From: Hygrocybe punicea | Taxonomy: Eukaryota > Basidiomycota > Agaricomycetes > Agaricales > Hygrophoraceae | DNA: 64,000 nt | Assembly (NCBI GenBank): GCA_963556145.1 | Contig: OY744466.1 | Coordinates: forward strand, 2,790,001-2,854,000 | Direction of reading: 5' to 3' | Part shown: positions 55,463-64,000 of the stretch, one piece after another | Position numbering within the stretch: the stretch's first letter is position 1 | How the letters are laid out: the number at the start of each line of letters is the position of its first letter | The notes under the pieces: generated by a model | Seen by the model: the letters and a program-made list of their open reading frames with translations, nothing else | What the model was told of the DNA's origin: nothing | The model's database searches: none | Position numbers and translations under genes: made by a program

Positions 55463-56018
55463 TGTTAGAGGCGTGCAACTCCGGAAGGATCGGAGTTCTT
55501 TGGAGGAGCGGAGACGTCAACTCTTGAAGTAGGTTCACTACTTCCTTAAGTCGTATTGAGAAGACGTGGACGGAGCGGAGTTGGTCCGGAGTTCCGGACT
55601 AAGTACTAAGATAATTAATGAGCTCAAGGGAAAGCCTTAAGTTTGAGAGTGGGTAAGAAATAAGGAACTCAAGTTGATTTTCTGAACGGAGTTACAGGAC
55701 ATTGTAGTTCTAGTTTATATACTTGGTAAACTAATTGTCATGTCCTTGGAGATGTGAAGACAATATGAACTCCAGAAAGAGGACCGGAGTTCGGAAGAAA
55801 ATAAAAGGGATAAAAGGTTGCTATGTACGGTGACAAGTAAACAAAGGGGAGGAAGAGAAAAGGAGGTCGGAGTAAACGGAGATGGGGAAGAATAGTATTT
55901 AACAAGAGAAGAACAATAACGTACGCGAGAAGATAAGATAAGATAAGATAAGATAAGTCGGCGGAAAAGTCTGGAGCGGAGTTCGTCGGAATCCGGCGGA
56001 GCTGCATGGGATATGACA
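55463..56018 (-). repeat. Gypsy-C 5' LTR
   Basis: Same ends as the left copy and 20 bp longer. On the minus strand it is followed by a palindrome ACGACTCTTGAGTCGT near 55438-55453, just before the gag ATG. No TGG-type tRNA primer site follows it; self-priming as in Tf1-like elements is possible but not shown. Confidence 0.9.
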
Positions 56019-56041
56019 ATATCGGTAACAGGTAAACTTAC

Positions 56042-57596
56042 CTGACCCACCAGCTGATTGGTACCGAAGACCATGCAGAAGAAAGAACCGAACCTTTCCC
56101 ACTCGATGGTATGGAAAATGCCTGAGATGTATTTGAGTCGTGAAGTCCCTATCTGTTTGGCCATGGTAAGGTGGGACTCGTTGATGATGACTGTCGATAC
56201 AAAGATAGCATTCTCGCTACTGTTGGCCAGTGTCACACACACATAATCTCCACCTTGGCAGGTCACAGATCCAGGACTAGCTCGGGAAGGATTGATATAC
56301 TGTGCAGAATGAACGAACGAGATAGATTCCACAGCCATGCTTAAAGTACACATTAGATCGTTTTATGATGAAAAACCATAGCTCATACCTAATGGTAAGG
56401 TCAGGCATACGATCATCATCAGTGAGACGACTCAGCAAAAATTGCCCAGTGCCAGGAAGGTCCGACGACGATACAAGAGTGCCGAGTCTGCATCTCATTT
56501 TAGCATTGTTACACATGAGAACAACAAGACTGACTTTAACTTCGGAATACCATCATATGTACCTTCTAAATTCTTGTCGTAAAATCCCTCATGATAGTCG
56601 ACTTCGTCGATGGCTCGTGCAACCTCACAGATATGAGGCCATTGTCTGTGGGACATGTAATAGGACATAAACAACCCTGATTAACGATGATCGCTTACTG
56701 GATTGTTTTCTTCCCTATAACTTGTTTACTTTTCGTTCCATGAACAGATCTGTGGTTTGTTCATTAAAATATGCATACATAATATAACCAAACGATGACT
56801 TACTGCCCAGCTCCAGACTGTGCAGCTGACTTTTGCACAGACAATTTAACATCTTTCGTATCGTTCCAATGTCTGTATTATAGTAGCAATTAGTAGATGT
56901 TCAAAAACATGAATAATACACACAGTTCGCTACTGTCATCAGCAATAGATCGCTGTGTCTGTGCCTTGTGCTTCTTCGGAGATCTGATTTCTACTGATCA
57001 AAATTGGGTATATTGCCGAAGATGATACATACATGTGAGCCTTTTCATCCTCTATATCCGATTCCATAGCGACCTGCCTAGATCGCTTCACTGGTCGTGG
57101 TGCAGGAACCTTCTCCCTGCCTTTCTTCTTTCTACAGTGATAGCATAGGATTGTTATCGCAAGCAGTGAAAAATAAGTAGTACTTACACAGGAGTGGGTG
57201 ATTCCTCCTTCCATTCGCTAGAGTTGTTAACAGTCAACTGTGTTATTCAGTATACATATCATAGCACTCACTCTTCATCTGACGAAATGGCTAGAGGGCT
57301 GTAATACAAAAGCAGTTATTATATGTAAAAAATTCAGTAATTGTCGACACCACACCGACCTCTCAGATCGCCTGTTAGCTGGCTTCTTTCCTTTGGTGAC
57401 CCTATACGATGATTAGGATGTGGTGATCATGAAAATTAGCATGGTGGTGACATACTGGATCTTCTTGGGGGGCATAATAGATGTGGGTAAAGACAACCGA
57501 AAAAGACATGCGAATTATATCTTTTTTCAGTTTCGGTTCTGCCACAACCACGGAGCTTCCTCTTTTGTCACTGCTTCGGACCTTGCTTTTCATCAT
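56042..57596 (-). CDS. Gene Y, N-terminal exons
   Basis: An ATG-ATG at 57591-57596 starts a basic N-terminus (MMKSKVRSSDKRGSS). Further exons carry KGKKPANRRSER, ISSDEE, EWKEESPTP and KKGREKVPAPRPVKRSRQ, a pattern of basic and acidic patches that suggests a nuclear protein. Other exons encode HICEVARAIDEVDYHEGFYD (near 56600), CRLGTLVSSSDLPGTGQF (56389-56500) and GDYVCVTLANSSENAIFVST (56042-56339). Introns of about 50 nt with GT-AG ends are clear for 56340-56388 and near 57125-57185; some joints, such as the one at 56515-56560, I could not resolve. The donor after 56042 (GTAAGT at 56041) pairs with the acceptor at 34112, across the Gypsy-C insertion. Confidence 0.55.
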
Positions 57597-58033
57597 AGCC
57601 TCGCCGAGAGAGGTGATGTGTCATATGAGCTGACATCCTCCCCGAACATGTAGAATATATTTTTACATGATATGGCCAATATTCATACCTCATCATGCTG
57701 TCAGAATCTACCACTCCAGTGGAGTACCACTACTCTCATATATATATCTGCTTGTATGATTTTTCAGTGTGTAGGGGGGCATAAAGATCCATGAAACACA
57801 TACCTCACTCCATGGTCCAAAGAGCAGTGATCGGTTCTAGACCAGATGAACAATTAAAACACTAAATATGGATCCTGCAGCTGACCTGTGCATTTTATTG
57901 ACTCGGTCTCGGCATTCTATGGTTCGGTTGTGGCATTCTGTCGCCTGGACATCTGTATTCCATGAATTTGGACATCGGCTCTAATTCTGTGCCGAACAGG
58001 CCGACACTGACAGTTAGTAGGAGATTTCATGGC
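57597..58033. promoter_or_regulatory. Spacer between divergent genes Y and Z
   Basis: About 430 bp between the ATG of gene Y (minus) and that of gene Z (plus). It should contain both promoters; I see no clear TATA box. CGGCATTCTATGGTTCGG and TGGCATTCTGTCGCC near 57915-57945 are similar short stretches. Confidence 0.35.
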
Positions 58034-59274
58034 ATGCATGTAGTAGTAGTGCAACTCCATTCTGTGATGTTCGACCAATACGATACGAAAGCTGCCTGTA
58101 AGTACTATGAATGCTATCTATAAACCATAATTTACCTGTATTAAATAGCTGCATCACTGCAAACTGTTATTGCTACATCGGCTGAAAAGCAGCCTCTGAA
58201 ACAGCTCATTGCTGCCCTCAAAGTGAGCGATTATCTAGGTGAATTAACTATTATACTAATCATGTAAAAGGACAGGGATTTTGTACGATCACTGGATGTT
58301 GTGAATTGTGGGGAACCTCAGAGATATCGCCTAGTTATATGAAGACAAGCTGCAAACTCTTCATCCGAGGAATTGGAAGAGGTTGTCCTGTTTATCCAGG
58401 GCATTTTGTGCGAGAAGGAACTGCCTCCTGTAGATGCACAGTATCGGTATGTTCACAATTAATACTGCTATTTTTATCGTCTAAATAGTACCTGTTAGAC
58501 CTCGTAAGCTTCGCAACCGACAATATTTACAACAATATATATCGATCACTGGAGCCAGTGCAGCAACCTTTAATGAAATACTCCCTGCTATTCGAACTAT
58601 CCATGCAAAGTTTGCACGCCAGCTGGACAACTTCTCAAATATCAGCTGACATCTTTCAAGGATCATACCTCTTTTACTGCCAGCAACCGATACTTCTCGC
58701 TTGCAAAAGAGATTTCTAGTACTACTCCGATCACTTTTCCAGCAATGGTGGATCCACATGATGTATTAAAGACGATGTCTGGTTGTCACCTTGTCCATGC
58801 AGCCGACAATGTTGTTGAATACTATAAGCTTTGTGGGGACAGGTAAGAAATCAAATACTTCCCATATGATGGCAAATGGACACTTACTCGCAACTCTTGG
58901 GTCATAGCATGGAATCTTTTTCCCCTGCCAAGTTCTCTGTTGGTGATATCGTCAAACTCCAAGTCTCTTTTATGGCTGTTTCCACTCACAATCAATATCG
59001 AATGAAATCGATCTTACGATCAATAGCATTACTTAATGACTCACACACACAAGTACTCTTTACATTTAATTTGGGAATTTGTTTATACTGATTATGTTCT
59101 GATTGATATCTAGGATGCCTTTCATACACGTACATTCCATGCTACCAATACTGTGACAAACCCTGATTCTCAGCCGAGAATAATTGTAAAACGACGTGTT
59201 GGTTATGGTTCGGAAGATGATACACGTAAGCGAATGCGCCAAACACAAATTGGTGAGGATGTTACAATGTTTTA
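58034..59274 (+). pseudogene. Gene Z: spliced gene of unknown function with two breaks
   Basis: The ATG at 58034 starts MHVVVVQLHSVMFDQYD. Short introns of 40-65 nt with GT-AG ends follow (GTAAGT near 58099, GTGAGC near 58227, GTATGT near 58446, GTAAGA near 58843, GTACTC near 59052). Exons encode DRDFVRSLDVVNCGEPQRY, VRPRKLRNRQYLQQYISITG, FPAMVDPHDVLKTMSG, FSVGDIVKLQVSFMAVST and a basic C-terminus ending QIGEDVTMF. An in-frame TGA lies in the exon near 58340 and a one-base deletion near 58650, so this copy looks dead. I do not recognise a known domain; GDIVKLQVSF recalls small beta-barrel folds, which is only a guess. It is head-to-head with gene Y. Confidence 0.55.
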
Positions 59275-60149
59275 AATTACTGTACTATTGTTCTATATTG
59301 TAGTGGCAACTGCTGTGTATTTTACAATGTATTTTATTGTAAATATGTATCTAATAGCTTTATTTGTAACGATGCAGAATCTCAACTTTTTAAATGTGTT
59401 TGGTCCACAAACACAATGACCCCATTTAACATACATCATAACTAGGGCCATGCATGGGTAGGGGTGAACCTGTGGTTATTCCAAAATGGGTAACATGGGT
59501 TCAGTCACGGTATCGAAATCGGGACACCATGACCATACCGCACCCTTCATCTGGCATGCAGGTGGCTTTGGTTATCGGGACACATGAGTTAGCCCCCATG
59601 GGTACTCTCAAGAGCTAGTAAGTAATTAATTTTACCATTACTAATTAATTTTATTTATTTCCTAGACAAACTCAATCGAAAACAACAAAAAATCAGACCT
59701 GGACTCAGCAATGGAAACAATTCAACAAGGCTAGGAGGGTGGTGTACTCACCAAATGGCCCAGGTATGTGCACCGAACCCAGCTACATCCACATGGGCTA
59801 AACCACCAAACCACAGTGAGATGTGTTCGCGAGGTGTCCAGCACAGAAAGACATACAGAGACTTTGTGAATACATGCATATTCGTTGACTGATACATAGA
59901 CATCATTCCTGAGGCCTCCAGCACCATCACTCATGTGGCACCCCAACCCCTCACAAATGATGTTACCCCTAAGCACACAGCCAACTGGAGACCCCTGTCT
60001 ACCTTGCAAGGGTGATGATGATGTCAATTGATGTGTGTCTAGCACACGCACCAGATATGGGTGTACTGGTTACCCGCTGTATGCCACCAATTTTCAGGTA
60101 CAGTATGTACATGGTATCTGAATGGGTGCAGGCAATGCCAGGCATGCTT
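59275..60149. other. Gene-free stretch downstream of gene Z
   Basis: 59440-59620 has GGGTAACATGGGTTC-like stretches resembling the following GC-rich element in diverged form. The rest shows no repeat or convincing frame. Confidence 0.45.
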
Positions 60150-60960
60150 AGTGTATTGCACGGGTACATGAACCCGTGCGGGTTTTTCCTATGGGTAGGC
60201 CCAGGTACGGGTACGGGTAACCACATCGGGACCCGTGACAAACCCGTACCCGTGCCGCCGGGTACAGGTTTTCACGGGTTAGCTCACGGGTACTGTCACG
60301 GTCCCGTGACATATGATTTCCTTCAACAACAATGACGAGCACAACAAAACGACAACAAAACGGCAGTAGACACAGGTAGGAGACGACGGGAACAGGTACG
60401 TCAATTTTTTTTACTTTTTATATTATACAAACTAATTCAATGACAATAACAGCAAACCACGACAGCAGGTCCCCAACCCCCGCGTCTCGTTCACACCCCC
60501 GCATCTCGTCCCCATCCCCGCATCTCGTCCCCACCCCCGCGTCTCGTTCACACCCCGCGTCTCGTTCACACCCCCACGTCTCGTTCACACCACCACGTCT
60601 CGTTCACACCCCCGCTAACACCACGCAAACGGCACACCAACGTCGGTGTGCCGTTCGCGAGGTTCCAGGCACCAGTGCCCAGGTCCCCCCCCGCCCCCCT
60701 GGCCAACACCTCGCGAGTACGCAATCCCAACGTCAATTGACGTTGGGCTGCATTCGTGAGGTTGCAGGGGGTTCGAGACCTCACCAATGACACCTCACCA
60801 GCACCCCACCACATTGTGGTGGGATACCCCCGGGTAACCAGGCGTACTCGGACCCATACCCACCAGAACCCGTACCCGTTGCCACGGGTACGGGTAAAGC
60901 CAGGTACGGGTACGGGTACACCCAGTTGTACCCGGGGGTTACCCGTGCCATTAACTAGGC
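60150..60960. mobile_element. GC-rich non-autonomous element related to 11067-12162
   Basis: The ends are inverted: left GCACGGGTACATGAACCCG, right ...GTTACCCGTGCC. The arms are dense in ACGGGTACGGGTA and complements. The interior has an AT patch (60395-60440), CACCCCCGCGTCTCGTT repeats (60475-60615) and the palindrome CGTCAATTGACG followed by GGGCTGC (60730), also present at 11945. It has no coding capacity. Target duplication is unclear (TA possible). Confidence 0.55.
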
Positions 60961-62288
60961 ATGCTAGGTACAGGTGTGTCCAGAAATTGGACCCACAGTA
61001 TACCCATGTACGGCCTTAATCACAACTAATCTGTTTCGGTATGTGAGAGGCTTAAGTTTGGTTAAAATTTAAATACAAGATCCAAAATAAAAGGTAATTT
61101 ACTGAGCAGCTCTATAACAACCTTTGTAATAGAATAATGTGTCAGAGTGATGGACTTAGTGTTGCTCAATATTATTTATTATGTGATAGTGCATCAATTC
61201 AGGGTAAATATTAGAACTAAGTGAAGAATTTATTCATGCCAGCCCTCTAAAAAAGTAAAGCATGTTACATATGGCATAAGTGTTAGAAGTTGGTTGCCAG
61301 ATAAACATTGATTAGATGCTAGAAGAATAGCTTAAGTAGAAGCTTGGACGAATTGGTTGATTGTGAACTGGTGTATCACTGGGGTAACCAACGTTTGACT
61401 AATCTGGAAGTTGGTATGCTAGTTATATATATAAAGTCATAGAATGAACCAAATAGAATGGTGAAGAATAAGACAACTGACTAACTAAATAGTCCAGACC
61501 GATGACAAAGAGTAGTGACTAATCGAATCGAATAAACACATACATTGTACGAGATTACCATTTGTCATAATAAGATACATAGTGCATGTTGCATATTGCA
61601 AGTTATTCCAATGGTCGACTTTCTGCAGCATTTAAATATGTTTTCAACATAGACGGGGTGCCAGTCGGAGCCGGAACCCCTAGCTGAGTCAGCTTCTCGC
61701 TGCAGGCCTAGTTTGTTCAGTGTTAGTTGAATCTGGTTGAGTCATTAGAATATGACATGCCGAGACTTGGCAAAGGCATGATCACGTTGTTCTGAGTCGG
61801 GCAGATCTCCAAAATTAATGCAGAAATAAGTTTAATCTAGCTACTCCCCCCTTTCAGATTTTGGGTTTATTCCACTGTTTCAGGATGACAGAGCCTAATG
61901 ATTTTTCTGGGGTCTTAGTGGCTGTTTGCCTTTGTCGATACAGAGTACTGCATATGGTGATAATCTATGTTTTTAGATTATTTAAATGCTACAGGAAGTC
62001 ACCCAATAAGCCCACGTCCCACCTCACCAACATATAAATTAGGATAGGGTAAACCTGCATAGAGTGTCTTAAGTCTTTATTAACTTCCTCTCTATGTGCC
62101 ATCTCCCCTGTGTTGCACTATCATGCAACATGAAGCAATTTCTCAGATTAACTGCCAAATATAACTGCCTCTCAAACAGAGTGTTGACAATTAACTCACA
62201 TTTGCTGAAACCTACTTATCCATGACCTTGAATGCTATACAACACTTTATCACATATAAACAGTCGGGCTTGAACTCAAGGAGGATGC
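60961..62288. other. Gene-free stretch with a diverged type 3 repeat
   Basis: 61980-62215 is a diverged match to 21620-21835 (AACTGCCAAATATAACTGCCT, ACAATTAACTCACATTTGCT), and ATTCATGCCAGCCCTCTAAA near 61233 resembles a decayed type 3 hairpin. The rest is AT-rich and unassigned. Confidence 0.45.
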
Positions 62289-63628
62289 TCAAAGACTTTG
62301 AGCATAAATTGCCAGTACAATGTTTCTATTTTTACAGTGTCTGATATCATGGTCTGAAAATTGTGTAAGGTCAGCGTCTCTGGAACAAGAGTTGCTAGTA
62401 ATCATTCCGTCATGATACCATACTTGTTTCTTTGCAGTAATAATGCGTGAGGTGAAATGATATTGACCATGATATACAACGCCTCTAAGGTCTAATGTCT
62501 TTGTGCCAGTCTCTGAAACAAATTCTAGTCTATGACTGGTTTCAATGTTTTTGAATGGATACTCTAGAACAAGAATGTTTGGTGCTTCATTATAAAATAC
62601 AACTTGATTCATTCTGCTGTTGCAATCAGGACATCTTCTATTGGTTTTCTGTGACAAGGTATCAACCCACTTCATGGTAGATTGTTTAATGGTGTCATCA
62701 GCATGTAATACATAGCCTAGTCTGTCATCAATGGGTTCTTCTGCAAAGTCACATTGAGAACATTCATGTTGAGAAGAGGCTACAATGTCATTGACTTTAA
62801 ACAACTCCATAGCCAGATTTGCCACACTGATGCCCATTGTTCCTCTAGGAAAGTCTGTAGGATTTATGTTATGCAGTGTAGTTCTAAGGTGATCTCTTAG
62901 CTGTTCAAATGCCATATTCTTGTGCAACACCTGTGGAAAACCATGAGACAATGTGGTCAAATGATCATTCATGCTTCTGAATACTGTGGACCACTCTGCA
63001 TGATTGTCCTTCCACAGATTGAACAGAATCACCAACAATGAGTCATATGCACAGCTGTAGTTATTGCTATCCCAGATCAGTCCAGTTGGAGACTTAATAA
63101 CCTGTTGCTTGCTTGTGGATCCTTTGTTGACATGGTCTTTGGTGATCCGAGGCCTTTTAGCTGCTGGTTCATTGTTTGTGTCCAGTGAATGTTTTTGGGT
63201 TGAAGCAATAGCAACTGAGCCTTTTGCTGGAACAAATGAAGTTGCAATTACAGCTGCTTTCTGTTTTCCTTTGCCTTTTTCAACCAATTGCCATGGGCTA
63301 TCAGGAATTGTATGAGCCAATAGTAGTGGATCAGTTGGTGACCATTTAATAGCATTATCAGTTTTGGCTGGAACATAGTGAATTCCCTTCCACTGCTGAA
63401 AGTTTCGAAGCATAACAGAGCGTGTATCAGCATCAATGTGTTCAGGCAGAGCACCTTCATATCTGATCCTTGTAATCTCATCAAGCAATTCTAGTTCTCT
63501 AAATTCTTGTCGAAGATATCCAGAACAACCTCTAGTGATCACTTTGGTGTCAAAGCCTTGAATTATTACGGTTCCAGCAGCAGAAGCACTTCTAGACAAT
63601 GAAGAATAATATGACATGTGGTTGAAGC
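62289..63628 (-). CDS. Helitron helicase C-terminus fused to USP-like cysteine protease
   Basis: On the minus strand the sequence SYYSSLSRSASAAGTVIIQG and LRQEFRELELLDEIT is the end of a Helitron helicase. After a Lys-rich linker with PAAKRPR comes a domain of about 230 residues. It has GLIWDSNNYSCAYDSLL (Cys box), zinc-type pairs CSQC and CPDC, and YHGQYHFTSR (His box), as in ubiquitin-specific (C19) proteases. The stop is at 62289. Fusions of cysteine proteases to Helitron proteins are known. The frame is intact from 63623 to the stop, but 63629-63889 is an insertion in the helicase part; removing it restores the frame exactly. An in-frame ATG within the insertion gives an open start at 63683, probably without meaning. 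Confidence 0.8.
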
Positions 63629-63889
63629 TGTGAAGAAAATAGTGGCCACACCAGGGTTTGAACTGGGGACCTCCCCAATACATGAGGGTAGCTCTACCAA
63701 CTGAGCTATGTGACCGGTTACAATGGGAGTTAGGATATCTAACATATACCCTAAGGCAGACCTTAGTTCACTTCTTAACCATCCGCTACTGTGTAGTGCT
63801 GTAGCTCCGGTGTTGATTAACCTGCCATTAGGTGGAACCATTGGATCTTAGCTCTGTTGAAAGTGACTACTACATCACCACTTCCAACA
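63629..63889 (-). mobile_element. 261-bp TG...CA insertion with a tRNA-like sequence
   Basis: It is flanked by GAAGC on both sides (63624-63628 and 63890-63894), a 5-bp duplication. On the minus strand it starts TGTTGGAAGTGGTG and ends TCTTCACA. Ends and duplication fit a solo LTR, and the start resembles Ty1/copia-type LTRs. Its 3' third is a 73-nt tRNA-like sequence. A tRNA-derived SINE is the alternative, but no poly-A tail is seen. Confidence 0.65.
63643..63715 (-). tRNA. tRNA-like sequence, degenerate (probable pseudogene or pol III head)
   Basis: 73 nt. The acceptor arms GGTCACA/TGTGGCC pair fully (one G-U). D arm GCTC...GAGC, A box TAGCTCAGTTGG, B-box-like AGTTCAAACCC. The anticodon stem (ACCCT/TGGGG) has two mismatches; the loop CATGTAT would read TGT but lacks T33. 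The T stem CCCAG/CCTGG has two mismatches. Unlikely to be a working tRNA. Confidence 0.55.
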
Positions 63890-64000
63890 GAAGCAACTGT
63901 TTAAATGCACAACATTGAATGGACGTGTTTTTCCTTGAGCAGCATGAGCAGTCATTGCAAAGTTAGGAAGCACCCAGACTTGTTGTCTCTCAATGGATTC
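63890..64000 (-). CDS. Helitron helicase C-terminal motif, continuing past the window
   Basis: 37 codons open to the window edge encode VWVLPNFAMTAHAAQGKTRP and FNVVHLNSC, the late helicase motif (QGKTRP...V.L..C) of Helitron proteins. After TTC at 63890 the insertion begins, and AAC CAC ATG follows at 63623 in the same frame. This protein and the one at 1-3292 are both on the minus strand and are different copies or different halves. Confidence 0.75.

Larger units (their letters stand above)
34150..56018 (-). mobile_element. Gypsy-C: chromovirus with TSD ATATC, host to nested Gypsy-A
   Basis: The left LTR is 34150-34685 (536 bp) and the right LTR 55463-56018 (556 bp). Both start TGTTAGAGGCGTGC and end GGGATATGACA. 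ATATC flanks both sides (34145-34149 and 56019-56023), a perfect 5-bp duplication. Gag and pol run on the minus strand, so the 5' LTR is the right one. The right LTR has two extra stretches of 6 and 14 bp and a few substitutions, so this insertion is older than Gypsy-A. Without Gypsy-A the element would be about 7.0 kb. It also carries an antisense gene next to its 3' LTR. Confidence 0.92.

Noticed and set aside
63566..63841. 91-codon frame across the tRNA-like insertion
   Set aside because: Runs through a mobile insertion and its tRNA-like part; no protein signature.

Overview
The window looks like transposon-packed, weakly genic DNA from a filamentous basidiomycete, most likely an agaricomycete. 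The grounds are spliced genes with 42-56 nt GT-AG introns, a KDZ-type transposase with a CxC6 cysteine cluster, Helitron proteins of the DUF6570/Helitron_like_N type with a C-terminal USP-like protease, and chromodomain Ty3/Gypsy elements. There is no rRNA, no functional-looking tRNA and no obvious housekeeping gene. Family names are recalled from sequence motifs; no database was searched.

Layout. 1-3.3 kb: broken Rep half of a Helitron (minus). 3.5-12.6 kb: three copies of a chimeric non-autonomous element (5' module, minisatellite, hairpin-ended tail) around the LTR of a decayed Gypsy element (Gypsy-B). 12.7-21.4 kb: Gypsy-B gag and protease remains, split by about 6.5 kb of nested repeats that include a 168/179-bp satellite and a CACTA-like MITE. 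21.4-29.7 kb: hairpin-ended repeats, a TA-flanked foldback element, a decayed KDZ transposase, GC-rich simple repeats. 29.7-31.4 kb: an eight-exon gene of unknown function (gene X). 31.5-33 kb: a satellite in which each unit carries a hairpin. 33.6-57.6 kb: a second unknown spliced gene (gene Y). One 56-nt intron of gene Y holds a chromovirus (Gypsy-C, 34150-56018, TSD ATATC), which in turn holds a 14.86-kb Gypsy element (Gypsy-A, 35396-50252, TSD CCGG). 58.0-59.3 kb: gene Z, divergent from Y. 60.1-61 kb: a GC-rich element. 62.3-64 kb: C-terminal half of a Helitron helicase fused to a USP-like protease and interrupted by a 261-bp TG...CA insertion that carries a tRNA-like sequence.

How the parts relate. 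Gypsy-A is the youngest insertion: its two 1398-bp LTRs look identical by eye and its frames are open. It encodes an unusually long Gag-protease protein, a Pol ending in an ASCH-like domain, and an extra small 3' protein. Gypsy-C is older (LTRs of 536 and 556 bp). It uses a probable -1 frameshift between gag and pol and carries a separate antisense spliced gene for a cysteine-cluster protein; Gypsy-A landed in that gene. Older elements carry nonsense codons that look like C-to-T changes.

The strongest candidates for something undescribed are the ASCH-tailed retrotransposon, the antisense cysteine-cluster gene in the chromovirus, the recurrent AACGAGT/ACTCGTT hairpin modules, and the LTR-like unit with an internal tRNA.
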